64,000 nt of DNA from Asterochloris sp. CNOR1 (GCA_963969365.1 OZ017748.1:2725001-2789000); one strand, 5' to 3'. Numbered from the stretch's first letter, positions 22,901 through 36,000 are shown. Program-made: numbers and translations. The notes: generated by a model from the letters alone, not told the origin.

Positions 22901-24156
22901 TCCCCAGCTTGCGCCCCCTTCGCCCTAGTGCTGGTGCTGCTTCTGCGCGGCGGCTCCAGGGCCGAGCGGGTAGGGCTGCTCTCACCACCAGCGCCTCCAC
23001 AAGCAGGGGCAGCAGCAGTGGGTGTGGCTGCATAGCCAGCTGGCACATGTGTGGGGGTCTCAGCTGCACCTTGGGCGGACAGCTCAGCCTGCTGCCTGGC
23101 CAGCTCAGGCTGTGCATCTAGCACAGCAGCTAACAGCACAGCGTCCCCGTTACTGCCAGGCACCTTACCGCCCGCGCTGCCTACCTCTGCTGCCATCCTG
23201 GCCTGATAAGAGCGCGTGGCAGCAGTAGCTGCAGCAGCAGCAGCGGCCGCTGAAGCGAGCCCAGGCGCGCACAGCGACGGCAGCGACAAGGGGCGCGCTA
23301 CCTCCTGTGTCTGCTGGGTCTGTAGGTCCAGCGCCAGGGCTTCCAGGGATGCCAGGCCTGCCTGGCCCAGCTGGCTGCCACCCGTTTCAGCAGCAGCACC
23401 CTTGGCTGTCTGAGGCACCAGCATGGCCGCTGGTGCATGGTGCTGGGTGCTGGCGGGGAACAAATCCATGCCCAGGGCGCCAGCAAGTGACGGGCGCACA
23501 GGCTGCCTGGCACCCTGCTGCGCTGGCTGGGACTCAGGCCACTGGCTGGCCACCCGAGGGCCCACCTGTGCAGCCTCTGGTTGGCTGTCAGCAGGTGGTG
23601 CTGAGCCAAGTTCCGGGCTGCGCCTGCCAACAGCATCACCAGCCGCCTCAGGATCGTCACCGGTGGGCTGAGCGGCCACAACAGCAGCAGGGCTGTCCCC
23701 ATCGCTACCTTCGGTTGCCTCACAGCCAGCCTGAGAGGAGGCGCCCTGCTGTGGCTGCCCTGAGAGCAGCCTCCCGCGCTGGCTGCCTGGCACCGCAGCC
23801 CCTGCCTGCCCCACTGGTGTCGCCTGTGCAGTGCTCAAGTCACCGGGGCCCAGTGCTGATGCAGCACGCCCGGAGGCACCAGCCTCAGCAGCTGTGGGGC
23901 TCCCAGCAGGCTCTGCAGCAGGCCCATGGCTGCCTGGCTGGGCCTCCACCCCAGCCCTGTGCTCTGAGTCCGGCCCGCTGTGAGGACCACCTCCATGCAT
24001 CTGCTGGGGGCTGCGGTTGGAGTGTGGGGTGCGGCCGGGCTGCTGCGTGGCCTGTGTGCGGTCCCTGCCTGGCGTGATTGCTGTTGGACAGCAGCTCTCG
24101 GGGAAGACGTGGCCCCCCTGCTGTAGCCTCTCATCCCGGTGCTGACAATCCTCCAT
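13979..24156 (-). CDS. Large disordered protein with AT-hook, tandem 53BP1-like BRCT repeats and C-terminal BAH domain
   Basis: Probably a nuclear chromatin/DNA-damage adaptor. From 24156 a long Ala/Gln/Ser/Pro-rich exon (to about 22400) is followed by similar exons (21331-20114, 20142-19400, 18770-18500) containing Thr-Gln sites such as ETQDQEMLP and FQTQDPEYLP. Near 18100-18000 lies a Cys motif GCSKCRHARTGCKKCRADRD. An exon at about 17730-17341 carries an AT-hook KRGRPPKRS and the start of BRCT1, ATFAGMTFLSSGF. BRCT1 continues at about 17118-16955 with WCLVASQQSKTLKFLLAHLH and GLPIVKPQWVRDS, which follows the 53BP1 BRCT1 pattern (SGIPCVSHVWVHDS). BRCT2 exons (about 16650-15700) read PLSGLRIHAH, CHAVVLAEDRDTPDSQ and GIHALTRLELCDILVTGELP. 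A BAH domain follows: LHTYYGAFRL, then EVVAVGDFAELQPLPGEPW, KRFFRPE, and ELFASDDVEDRVVLAAVLRK. Exon ends in the long N-terminal part are uncertain, and exons at 24.8-28.4 kb may belong to the same gene. Confidence 0.6.
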
Positions 24157-24831
24157 GCCACACAGCGCCTGCAGACAGTGCCTTGTGCTCAGGTAAACTG
24201 CCTGAGAACAAAAGGTCTTCAGGATACAAGAGGCACCCTGAGCGGCAGCTGCAGCAGCTGCTCAGGCCATCTGAGAAATGCTGATGCGGGGACAGATGGA
24301 CAGAAAGCCCCTGCTGGGGCATGATGCAACAACTCTTTGTAAGCAATGCAACATGCTGCCAACTGGATATAGACCAATCGAGTTGCAAAGCCAATGTACA
24401 CGCCTTATGGGGCTTGTCCATCCCAGCACAAGGCCGCAGCAGCTTGCTCTCATGATGAATGCTGCAAAGCGCTGTCTCACTTTGCAGAAATGCATTGGAC
24501 AACCAGTGCCCTCACCCTGCCAGGGCTGTCCATATCTGGCTGAGTGGGCTCAGCACCCTCAAAGTCCACCGCGTGCAGGCCTAGGCACACTCGAGCAATG
24601 CACAGCTGGCGCTGCAGCCAGGCTTCCTGCAGCACACCAGACCTGCGAGCTCAGCAGCCAAGACGAAGGAGATGTTGACCACAGTCGACAGCAACGCTGA
24701 GCATTGCGCACTTCACCTCACTGTGCAAGGTAGCTGCCTCCAGCCTCAAGGCGCATTCGCCAATGCTTGACAAACGTGCACAGACCACAGAAGCAGGCAG
24801 CAAGCAGCAGGTGGCAGGCACATGACCTTTA
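24157..24831. other. Unassigned stretch between Ala/Gln-rich exon blocks
   Basis: About 675 bp without a convincing exon on either strand. If 13979-24156 and 24832-28427 are one gene this is intronic; otherwise it holds the promoter of the BRCT-BAH gene and the 3' end of the upstream one. Confidence 0.35.
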
Positions 24832-27800
24832 CTACACAGCGCACGTCTGCCCCAGCCACGCGCTGCTCACCGCTGTCCCATGTCTGCGCCACAGGTGGCG
24901 CCCTGCAACGGCCCGCCATGCCCTGCCCTGCTCCGCCTGAAGCGCCTCAAACAGCACCATGCCAGCAGCATCCCCTGTCAGGCCACTGGCGATCCAGTAG
25001 CAAGAGAGGCAGTCACCCTCTGCCTGCGTGTTCTGCAGCGCTTCCACAGGGGAGGCCTCCGATGCATCTGGCAGCTGTGGTCCCTGCAGGCGGCACACAC
25101 CCGGGTTGTCATTGATTGAGCATGCAAGTGACCAGGTTCAGCAGCGGTCTTGCAGCAAACCTGAGTCAAGAACATACCCTCTGGCAACCCTGGCTTGGGA
25201 ACAGACACCCTGACCATAGAGTGAGGTGCTGATTGTTGCCAGTGCACCGTGCACCCCCACCAGCAAGTCGTTTGACTAAGGCCATCAGGGCTCCAGGGGG
25301 AGCACTCCAGACAGCATGACCGACGGGTCTCACCGCAAGCTCAGCTGCAGCCTGCAGCTGTGCCGCTGCTTCCTGCCAATGCAGTGCCTGCTTGGCGCTG
25401 CAGGCATAAGATGCCCGCAGCGCTGCCTGCTCCGCAAGTTCAGCCTCTGCCTGGCACAAGGGCAGGCCCTGCACGCGCTTCCAGAGCACAGCAGCCTCCT
25501 CAATCAAGTCGACCTGCACAGACAGGCAAGGGGCCAGTGCTGAGAGCATGCCACGCAAGGCCTGTTGCAGCCTCAGCTTTGCTTTGTGGAGTGCATGGCT
25601 GCCCACAAGCTATGCCCTACTCAAAAGAAGTCTGCAGCACCATCAGCCACGCACATTGTGCCCTGGATTTGCAGTGATGCCAGCGCTCTACCATGCCCTT
25701 GTGGTGCGCAGGAAGAGCAGAGTGCCTGCGCTTGTCGAGGATGCACAGCTAGCAATTGCAGCAGCCACACCTGTCTAATGTCTGTCCGAGCGTGGACTTC
25801 TGCTTCACGAGCCAGGTGCACAGCAATAATCCTCTGCACATGCTGTGCTTCATCTGCCACAGTGGCAGCGGCTGCTGCCACACCATCCTGGGTGCCAGCA
25901 ACGGCCCCAGCTGTGAGGACTGGTGAAGCGCCGGCCATTGCAAGGCCATCCTGCGGGGCGCTCGCCTCACGCCCAGGCTGAGCAGATTCAGGCTCAGAAC
26001 AGCCGGGGCTGCTTCTGACTGGAGCAGCCTCAGTGATGGTTGCCTTGGCCTCAGCCTGGGCAGACTCGGGTACTGTCAGGCCTGCTCCAACTTGCGGCTC
26101 CCCGGCATGGCTCACGGCAGCTAGAGGGCCGATGTGGCCTCTGCCTGCTGCGTCAACGTTGGTGGCTGGGCCGGTGTTGACCTGCTGACGCTGGGACGCA
26201 GCCGCTGCCGCTGCTGCAACAGCAGCAGCAGCAGAAGGTGAATTCTGTTGCTGCTGCTCTGCCTCTGCACTTGCTCTGACGCCAGAGCCGTGCTGCACAC
26301 CACTGGCTGGGGTCTCAGCTTCATCACCCTGGGCTTGTGACCCTGCATCATAAGTAACGCCTGACTTTCAGCAACCCTAAGCTGGTGCTGAGACACACAA
26401 CCGATCCCAACAGGTGCGCAGAGTCCACGCATCAGACACCCATTGTTGGTATGCTGACCCTACAAAGCTAGGCTAGACATGCCTCTCAAGAGTGAACTTC
26501 ACCAGAGCCATTCAGTGCATGGTGGGCATGGGATCAATAGGCACAACAGGAGGGACACACACCTGCGCGGGAGTCCAGCCCCAGGCTGACTGGGACCATG
26601 CTCGGGTGGCCGTTAGCAGCGCGGGCTGTGAAGGCCGCCAGGCTGGCATCCACCTGTGCCTTCTTGTTGCTGGCAGGCTGCTGATTGCCCGTCTGAGCTG
26701 CTGCCCCTGTAGCCGCACGTACTGCCTTGCTGCTGGCAGGCTCCTGGCTGCCCCTCCTCGCTGCAGCCTCCCTTGCAGCGGTGGGGGCAGGAGCAGCAGG
26801 TGTGCCCCCCCTGCTCTGTGAGGCAGGCCCAGCTTCAGGTCCTTCAGCGGCACTGTTGGTGCCTTCAGCGCCACTGCCAGTTCCCATCCCCTTGGAGGCA
26901 CCCTCTCGCTGGGTTTGATCTCTGCCTGCCTGGCCGGCAGCCCCTGCTCCACACTGCCCTCTGCCCTGCCCTGGGGCCTGCTGGCTGCGCTCCTGGCCTG
27001 CCTGACCGCTGGCCGGCGCTCCTGACTGCGCCAGCTCTGCCTGCTCTGAGCCCTGTGCCCCACCCTCGGGGGCAGCAGCATCAGACCCAGCGCCATCAAT
27101 GCGCTCTGGCGCAGCAGCCTCAGCACTGTGCCTTGCCACATGCTCAAGCACAGCAGCATCAGACCCTGTGCCCTCTGCATGCTCTGGCACTGGAACCTTT
27201 GTGGTCTCCTCCACAAAGGACAACATCTGGAGCTCTGTGGCTGCGCAATCTACAACCTCACTTTCCAGCGCAAGGGAGGCCACCTGGGGCTGGCAGCGCT
27301 GGGAGGCTGTCCCTACCACAGATGGCTCGCTGCGTGCTGGCACCTCCTGCAGCTGGCAGGGTCGAGAGGTGCCGCCAGCCGCGCCCTGCTGGCTGCCTAT
27401 AGGCGGCTGCTGTGGCGCAGCTGCGCCCTCAGGCTGCCCCTGGGGGCCTTTGCTGCCAGCACCTTGCTGGGCTGATGCAGCTGGCCCTCCCTGACTGGAC
27501 TTGGTGTCCTTGCCTGAGGGAGGCAGGCGGGCAGCGTCCTGTTGCTTGACTGCCTGGCTGGATGCTCTTGCACCTCCAGCGCCCCCACTGGCAGCCGCCA
27601 TCGGCCCAGAGCCCAGAGGGGGCTCCTGCTGCGCGGCCAGCCCCGGGGGTGGCATGAGCGCTGCTGAGGCCTGCTGAGCCCCAAGTGCCTGCTGCTGCTG
27701 AACAGCGGGAGGGTGCTGCCCTGGCTGCCTGGCCTGCGAGGGGGAGGTCAGGGGGCTGCGCCCACAACTGCTGCTGACCTTGCTGCCCACAGGGGATGGG

Positions 27801-28427
27801 CGCACCTGCAGCAAAGTGACCGGGGTTGTGATCCTAGCAGATGTGCGGATGTTGCCACCTGTAGTATGCTGTTTTGGTGTGGCAGGCAGACTGGTGCACG
27901 CTGAAGGCGTGGTGGGCTTCCCTGATGCAGCCGCCTGCGTGCAGGCATGGCAGGTGGCTTTCGGACAGGCCTCACCGAGACACCCCAATCTGGGCAAGCG
28001 CTGCTGCAGTGCCTCACAAACTGACCTCCAGTGTTGCTGATAATGTGTCGTGGCCATGCGGGGGCCGCTCCCCGAGGAGGCCCTCCAAATTGATATTGAG
28101 CACACGCCAAAGCTGCATGTCCTGGGGCAGGCTCATCTTGGCAGCGGACTGCTCCTTGCTCAGGGGCGAGATGATGGGTCCTGTGTCACGCAGGTTCCTG
28201 GCGGAGGCGGGCGTCAGCAGCGGCTGGCTGCTGCTAAGCCCTTGGAGGCGCCTGCCGTCCCCTTGGGCCCCCTGGCCGGCATGTGGAGTTTGCGTGTCAC
28301 CTGCCCAGCTGACAGCTGGTTTAAGGGGCTGCGGAGGAGCTGGGCTGAGCGCCTGATCTGAGGCCTGGGACCGCAGGGACAGGCAGAGGCAGCCTGCAGC
28401 ACACGAGGCAGCGTTCGCGTGTGTCAC
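24832..28427 (-). CDS. Ala/Gln/Pro-rich exons, unrecognised protein (possibly 5' part of the BRCT-BAH gene)
   Basis: I do not recognise this protein. The first exon (28427 to about 28035) ends at GGAG|GTCAGT and includes SLPQDMQLWRVLNINLEGLL. A long exon (about 28000-26570) is low-complexity, rich in Ala, Gln, Gly and Ser, and has repeated AxxxGxGSDAAxxE units near 27.1 kb. Further exons lie at about 26340-25770 (poly-Ala run, then VADEAQHVQRIIAVHLAREA), about 25515-25330 (VDLIEEAAVLWKRVQGLPLC) and about 25105-24890 (GDCLSCYWIASGLTGDAAGM). The last three look like folded helical sequence. All run in the same direction as the BRCT-BAH exons that follow, so a single gene of about 14 kb is possible; a promoter could equally lie at 24.2-24.8 kb. 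Junction phases were not fully resolved. Confidence 0.4.
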
Positions 28428-28687
28428 AACTCATGGTGACCTCTGATGGTGCAGCCTGCAGCTCACCATCCTCCATGTGGCCACTCGATTCCAGGTTGTC
28501 TCGAGATTGTTGTCCCAGAAGTCAGGCTTGACAGCCAGTGTCCAATTGATCAGCTGGAGGTGACCATTGATGTGTTGTATGGCAGAGTTGCTAATCTAGC
28601 CTCCCATCGAGCCTGAAGTTGTGCTGTGCTGTGGCCATTTAACACTATCCGTATGTCCTAGGCTCTCTTCAGATTTCTTGAGAGCAA

Positions 28688-31600
28688 ATGGGCGAGGGCG
28701 AGGGCAAGGATCTTTTCAAGAAGGGTGTGGCAATCTCAACGTGGCAATGTAGCCCAGATCCAGGCCTCAGCAATTGGAGCAGATGGTGAGCATCAATCTG
28801 AGAGACAGCTTGTTATGAGGCCACTGCCGAATGCGTGTGCAGTAAGACCTGCAGTGCTGCAGCAGAGGCGGTATCCCCACCACTGAGGCCCATGTGCAGG
28901 GCCAAGAGCAAGAGTTGGTTCGGCATGTCCCATTGCAAGGACAGCATAGACGAGTCTCCGGACTTCTGGAGCAGGTGATGCCCACATGATGGGCAATAGA
29001 CCTAGCCGTGTTGTGCCACCAGGCACTGCAGACTCCTGTCTGCTCTCACAGATGGCATGCATGACCTGTGCTTCGCAGGCAGACCAGCCGACAGCAGGAT
29101 TGCCAGTGTACTCAGGCGTGAGGGCATGACTGCACAATGTAGCTCACCGTGCTCACTTGCCGTCCTCCACAGGCTGGGCCTTATCTGCTCTGCGCTGCTT
29201 TTCGACCAAGGGGATGGTGTGCCAGAGCTTTGCTACCTGCCCATGTGCCTGGCTATGCTGAATGCCCCATGCTGCCCAGCTGCCCTTGCAGCCTAGCTGC
29301 GATCAAGGCAGACATTGGCACCTCGGCCCAACTTAGCCCTGCAGGTACGAGGAGGACATTCTGAACGCCAAGAAGCTGGGCTGCAACAGCTTCCGCTTCT
29401 CGCTGGAGTGGGCGCGCCTGGAGCCTAAGCAGGGCCAGATCGACCAGGATGCAGTCAAGAGGCAAGCACCTCCACACCACCCTGTGTGTCCTTGTGCGCA
29501 CCCAGATTGCAAGTCCATCACCTGGCTGATCCCTGTTGCTGCTGTGCAGGTTCAATGCGATGTTTGACTGCCTGGTGGGTCCCAGTGGCCACCTACGATA
29601 GTAGGCCGCCTGTCAGACATATTGGCCTTAGGCTTGAAGCCTCCCGCGTCACATGCACCTCTGCCTGCAAGCCAGTCCAGGCAGCCTACCCTGTCTTCCA
29701 TTCTCATGCCCACAAGCCTGACTTCTTGCTGGGTGTCTGTCTCTCCTGTGGGCCCCTGTGGCATGTGGTCTGGACTTGAGGTTGTGCAAGCTTTTGCATG
29801 CAGCAGACACATGATCTCACAAGACTCCCTGACTGCGGGCGGTTCCCCCTTTCGGCCCAGGCTCCACACCTGACCTGATGCGGCAGCTGCCCCGCTAAGC
29901 CTGTCTGTGGCGCGACAGCCTGCCCTGCCTCTCAGGCTGCATGCTCAGCTCCTGGCCTGAGGCCTCAGCTGAGACGGGTGCCTGCCTGTGTGCAGGAGGC
30001 CAATGGCATGGAGCCCAGCGTGTCCCTGCACCACTTTGTGCACCCTGCCTGGTTCGATGACCTGGGCGGCTGGGGGAAGGAGGAGAATGTGCAGCTCTTT
30101 GCGAAGTTTGCTGAGTGGTCCTTCCAGCAGTTTGGCATGCGGGCAAAGCTCTGGGCCACCTTCAACGAGCCCTCGGTGCGCCGCCTCATCCCTACCTGGC
30201 AGTGTCACCGCCCACAGCACCTTCCACACCCAGGGTGCACAGCGCTGCTTGATACCTGCCTGGCAGCCTGCTGCTGCAGAGGCCAGTCTCTGTGTTGCCG
30301 CAAACCCTTCAATCCCTGGCAGTGGCACTTGAGCTGCATCACAGACAGCAAGCCGGACCGACACCTGCTTGGCGATCTGGCCCTGCTGCAGACGAGCATG
30401 CAACTGAAGACGAGCTGGTGGCCCTTGTGCAGAGTCTCGCTAATGGTGGCTTTGTAGCTGGCAACTTCCCTCCAGGCAAGGGGCCCTCCAAGTGCTGCTG
30501 CTGCTGGCTCATGTTCACACCTGCATGAGATTGGCAGGTCGTCCAGGCAGCGGCTTGTTGCGTCTGCTGCAGGCAAGATGTTCCACTTCAGGCGCGCAGG
30601 CGAGGTTATGCTGAATGTGCTGAAGGCACATGTAGCCGCATACAAGGCCATCAAGGCCCTGCCAGGCGGCGACAAAGTGCAGGTGAGGCCATGAGACACC
30701 TGGCATCAGGCATGCTGGGGGACATCTGGCCTCTGGGGGCTGATGCAGCCAGATTCTGCTGGGTGAGCTGTGTGCCTGGCAGCAAGCAGGGTGGCCACAG
30801 CGTGCTGTGCACATTTGTGTCATTGTGGATTGATGGCAGTCAGGCCACTGCATGCTTAGCATGAATGCTGCTTGCCTGGCATGCAGGTGGGGCTGACCCA
30901 TGCCATGTGGAAGTTCCGCACGCAGGGCACCGGCCCGCTATACTGGCCAGCAGCGTGAGTCTTTTACTGCATGCCGGCAGCGGAGCTGGCAGCAATCTGC
31001 TGTGATGGCCGCAATGACCAACACAGTGAACAGCTGCTGCACCTGCCCTGCATGGTTGCCCGATGCCCTGGTGTATGCACCAGATGCTGCAAGGCTTTTG
31101 CTGTCACATGTATGCCCCCAGGCTTCTTCACAGCTCCCCTCTCTGTGCAGGTGGGCCTGCCATTGGGCAACATACTGCATGGGCTGGAATGTGATCCATC
31201 AATTTATGCTGACAGGCAAATTTGAGTGGAGCGTGCCTCTGCTGGGGCGGGTGTTGACCTACCAGAATCCCGGCGGAAGGCCTGGGTGCGACTGGTGGGG
31301 CATCCAGTACTACAGCAGGTGAGTTGCGCCAGGCACCACAGCCCTATCAAGGTTGACCCTGGGCTGCAATGCAGCGTGTGCCTCACATCTGCGGCACCTT
31401 GACAGAGGGCACTGCTGTCTTGCCTTGTCCCCAAGCAGCATTAGGGACCAGGCAGCAGACACAGGTAGAAGGAACTGCACCAGATTCCTGGCTGCTTGGG
31501 CCAGGGTCGATGTACAACAGCATCCTGCTGCTGTCGGGCAGACACCAGCCACCACTTGACTATGCCTTTGGTGCGGTGCAGGCCACTCATGTCCTGGTAC

Positions 31601-32729
31601 CTGACTCCCCAGGTGCCTCCAGGGGAACGCATGAGCCTCATGCCGTATGCCAGCGACTGCGAGGGCCTGTACGAGTGCATCCAGCACTCCTCAAAGCTGG
31701 GCATCCCCATCTATGTCTCTGAGACAGGCTTCCCTACCCATAGTGATGATGACCTGGCCACAGTGCTGGACAGATACACCAAGGAGGTGAGACCTGCGGC
31801 AGCAGCAGTAGTCATGAACTGCCCTGCATGCAAGTCCAAGTGAGGCCCTGCAGCACCAGTCAGGTTTTCTCCCAGGCAGCATGCACACATGTGAGTGTGG
31901 AGTCGAGGAAGTACAGTGGCGCTGGGACAGCACACCAAGGAGGTGAGATGTGTGATGACAGCAAGTGCTTGGTGGAGGCAACGCCCTGCAGCAGCAGATA
32001 CACTGTGCTGTTGGTGAGGGGCCTGCAGCATGCAGGTGCCAAAGGGCTTTCAATATCGCCGCTTAGCAAGCTGCCTGCATTGAGCCGGCAGAGTGCTGAG
32101 CAAAAATGCACTGCCGACCCATCTGTGACTGTTGCCTGCTCACTGCAGGTTTTACGAGCCATCAAAGATGGCTACGACTGCCGGGGCATTTACATCTGGA
32201 CCCTGGTCAATAATTTCGTGAGTACCTGTTGCTGCCCAGAGCACATGCCTCTAGCATAACACTCTCCATTGGAGAGCTGATTTCTCACTGATTCTGCTGC
32301 GCTGCAGGAGTGGGCAGAAGGCTACACAAAGCCTTTTGGCCTGTAAGTGCCATGACGACCTGCTGTGGTGCTTGTGTCGACCTGTCATGCAGTATTTGTG
32401 AAGCTGGATGCTGCTGCTGCAGGTATGATTGGCGACCCAAGCGGCCTGACGTGGACAGGAAACTCAAGGCAAGCATGCAGGCCTTGTGTCTAGCATCCTG
32501 CTCTGGTAAAGCTCTCACCATCACCAACGTGGTACATCCTCTCTTTGGCTTGCAGGATGGTGCCAGGGTGCTCATACAGTATTACAAACTCTTACCTGAC
32601 GGCGTGGCAGCTGTCAAGGAGATGGTCAAGCGCATTGCGTTTGATCACAAGCCCATGTATGCTGATATTGTGGCAGAAGCAGCACATGAGGCGCCTGCAA
32701 AGCAGCCACTGCAGCTCACAGCTGCCTGA
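28688..32729 (+). CDS. Glycoside hydrolase family 1 protein (beta-glucosidase-like)
   Basis: A GH1 retaining glycosidase, probably cytosolic since the N-terminus MGEGEGKDLFKKGVAIST has no signal peptide. Exons in phase: 28688-28785, 28900-28974, 29345-29461, 29550-29574, 29996-30175, 30433-30475, 30573-30682, 30887-30954, 31151-31318, 31613-31786, 32149-32217, 32308-32342, 32423-32468 and 32556-32729. The fold can be followed through DESPDFWSRYEEDILNAKKL, FRFSLEWARLEP, PSVSLHHFVHPAWFDDLGGW, the acid/base motif TFNEP, NFPPGKMFHFRRAGEVM, TGKFEWSVPL, CDWWGIQYYSR, the nucleophile strand IPIYVSETGFPT and the aglycone-site segment NNFEWAEGYTKPFGLYDW. The nucleophile motif is ETG where most GH1 enzymes have ENG. 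Three of the introns have GC donors (at 29462, 30476 and 32469). Substrate is unknown; beta-glucoside hydrolysis or transglycosylation fits the family. Confidence 0.88.
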
Positions 32730-33013
32730 TGCAAACCTGTGCCAGCCCCCCTTGACAAGTGATTTGTGAGTTATGAATGCTTGGAACACTTTGTAGCACA
32801 CGAGCACTGAGACCTTCTGCCCTCCCTATATCGAGTGACTGGAAGCATAGCATGTCGCACAGATATCGCTTGATCTCCCCACGTGTCAGAGTCAGTGATG
32901 CGTCAAGAAAATTGAAGCCATGCAAACCCTGCCTCAAGCGATGGTTGACGGGCTATTTCTGAAGTCTGACTCTGATCTGAGGTGCCACTTCTACAAGGTT
33001 TATTGCTGCTCTG
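32730..33013. other. Intergenic, convergent 3' ends
   Basis: Spacer of about 280 bp between the GH1 stop and the stop of the channel gene on the opposite strand. More AT-rich than the flanking exons; presumably both 3' UTRs. No further feature seen. Confidence 0.5.
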
Positions 33014-36000
33014 CTAGCTTCTGGGGTCTGTGTTGCGGCGCATGGGCTGCAGCTCACTCTGACGTTGTCTGGAGGCTGACTGCTGCACAAAATCCTCATC
33101 ATCGCTAAATTGCAACAGGGCTGGCTCATCCCTGGCCGCTTGAGCCCCCAGAGCCTGGTGCTCCTGCCCATCTTGGGAGCGGTGCTGCTGGTGCTCATCT
33201 GTATGTGCTGCAGGGTGCTCAGGGGCGCCTGCATGGCGGTCACCCCAGGCCTGCCCGTGCTCATGCAAGTCGCCGCCTGCCACCTCCAATAAGCTCCAAC
33301 CCCCTCGTCGGCCACCACCTGCCTCTGATGCCCGCCGGCGCTGCTCCCCGTGGGCGGCATGGTCGCTGGTGCGATCTGAGACACGGCTGGGCCTGCATGG
33401 GTCAGCCAAGCTGGTACAGAGCTGACAAGCTGCAGCTGCCACCCAGAGGTGACCGGCTGGCTCCAGGTCCAGAGCCCTGCTGTGAGCCCTGCTGCATTGC
33501 AGCAGCACCCCACAGCTGCAGGCGCCGGACCAGGCTTCCCCGGCAGCTGGCCCGTGTCTCCTACCTGAAGAAATGCCGGTGCTCACGGCCCTCCTTGAGG
33601 TCACCATCAGCAACAGCCCCGATGCTGGGGGGCATGCCCGAGGCGTCGCTGCGCTGGGAGAGCAGGCTGCTCCCCTCCCCAGGGTCCTCTTGTTCCTCCT
33701 CCCCGTCACTGTGCCGCCGTCCCAGCAGATTGGTGCGGGAGGCGGTCTTGAGGACAGAGCGGCTGGGAGCTCTGCAGGGACAGCTGAGGAGTGGGGGACA
33801 GCCGGCAGCGCAGCGCAAGGCAGCACCTTTCAGCGCAAGCAACTTCGCATTTACAGCCTGCCAGAAGCACGCTCGCCCAGCAGGGGCCATTGAGAGCTAC
33901 GCCTGAAGTCCATAAAGCAGACGTGGGGTGTGGCACACCCTGGAGAACATGCAAGTTTGGGCACTACACAGTGTGCGACACCATCACCCTATCAGAACCT
34001 GGTGCAATGACAGCCACCAAGCAGTACCTCCTGCCCAGCACGGCCCTCCCCGAGTTGGGGCTGGCCAGGTTGAGGCGGGTGCCCCCTGCAGCCAGCGGAG
34101 TCGCGCGGTACGCCCCGATCGCGCCCGTGCGGCGGGCCGGCTTGTCTGGCCTGGGGGAGCTTCTGGCAGCGGCGGCAGCCACGGGGCTGGACCCGTCCAG
34201 GCTGGTGCGCAGGCGGGGGATGATCGGTGGCTTGATGACCAAGAGCTGATCCCCTGCCAGGTCTGCGTTGGGAGCCATCGCAGCCTCCTGGCTCTCCTCC
34301 TGCAGGCAGAGGGGTCTGGTGGGTGCCACGCCTGGCTCGCTTTGCATGTGCCAGGCAGGCAGTGCGGTGCCAGGCAGGCGGTGCGGTGCCAGGCAGGCGG
34401 TGCGGTGCCAGGCAAGTGACTTCGGCCCTTGGCAGCTGAGCAGCATGGCAACTGCGCCCACTGGGCAGCGTAGGCGCAGGTACCCCGGGCTCCTTTGCAG
34501 GTGCGCAGTTGCAGCGTTCCAGCAGGCCTGGGAGCAGCAGCGGTGTGCTGAGGGAGTTCCTCCAGGCCTAGAGCGGCACCAGCATGCCATGCAGCACCCC
34601 TTAGCCTGGGTGCAGCCCTGCACCCTAAGCAGCAATCCACAGGCCTTGCCACGCAGTGGCAGCAGGGTGCCCACCTCCAGTGCCTGCTGAATTTTGCCCC
34701 GCATGCCGCTGGTCTGCAGGGACTGCTGCGTGGCCAGGGACGTCCAGGCCTCGCTGCTGTGCAGCACGCGTAGGCGGTGCTCAGCCACCAGGTCCATGGA
34801 GTGAGCGCTGTCAGGGTAGCCCCTCATCACCTCGTCAAAGTCCTCCTGCAGCACTGTGACCCAGACTCTCGGTGGCTGTGCACAGCTTGTGACATGCACA
34901 AAGTTACAAGTGCAGAAGACCAATGCCGTCAGCCCGTATTAGGTCCCCTGCAGCTTGCACAGTGGTGTTCTTAGAGGCAATGCAGCAGTTGTGTCTCCTC
35001 CAAGCCTTCATGCAGGTGGTGCTTACAAAGCCTATAAGCAGTGCTGCTAGGTGCAGCCAGGCTCAGCCAGCACAGGCGCCGGTTTGCTGCCTGTTCCAAT
35101 TCTTCAGGTGCAGACGCTGCTGCCAAGTGAGGCTGAACTCATCAGAGCAGCCCGGGGTATGTCTTTGAGCATTGTGAGTAAACCGGCGCAGCATGCCAGG
35201 GTCAAGAACAGGTGCAGCACTCCAGACAGCCTCAGAGGGCTGTTTTGAAGCATGGTGGATGAATGGCCTGCAGCTCTGACCTTGGTCAGGACGAAGAGGT
35301 CACAGGTTTCTGACAGCGCCCGGACAGAGGCTGTGCGACGCACATTCCTCAGCAGCGCTATTTCGCCAAAGTAGCTTCCCTTCTTCAGAACGGTGACAGG
35401 GATATCATTCAGCTCCACCTGCATGCAATGCAGCTTTGCTCGACAGCACCTCAGAGAGGCAGCCAGTGCCCAGTCCAGTCTAGGATGACAGCAATGCGAT
35501 GCAGCACTGCAACATGCCGCCCAGCAGCCAGCTGAGTTGGGACGCTGCGTCTCCAGCCAGCAGTCTGCTGAGGAGGGGTTGTCAGCGGCCCTTCTGAGCG
35601 GAGCGCCTACTGCCATGTTCTGACACAGCTGCAGTTGTGCTGCAGTAGTGCTGATAGTCAAAGAAGCAATATTGTTGCCACCATCACACCACATTGCTGC
35701 CCCAATATAGTTGCTGCCAGGCTAATGCTGTACCTGGACAGCACCAGACTTGATGAAGTACATCTCCCGTGCCATCTCGCCAGCCCTCACGACGAAATCA
35801 TTTTTAAGGTACACCTGCAGGAATGGGCGATGTTGCCAGGTCACACATCTCAGATGTCTCAAGAGCCCCTGCTGCATGTCACAGCGCTGCACCAAAACGC
35901 TGAATCTAGCACTGCAGAGCCTGCAGTTTGCATCATGTCCAGCAAAGCTGCAGCTGTCCCTTCACACCTTCTGGCTGGGCGCAAGACAGCAGGGGCAAGC

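Noticed and set aside
22381-28105. Long plus-strand open frames opposite the Ala/Gln-rich exons
   Set aside because: GC-rich CAG/CTG sequence leaves several frames open at once; the minus-strand frames join to folded exons and splice signals, the plus-strand ones do not.
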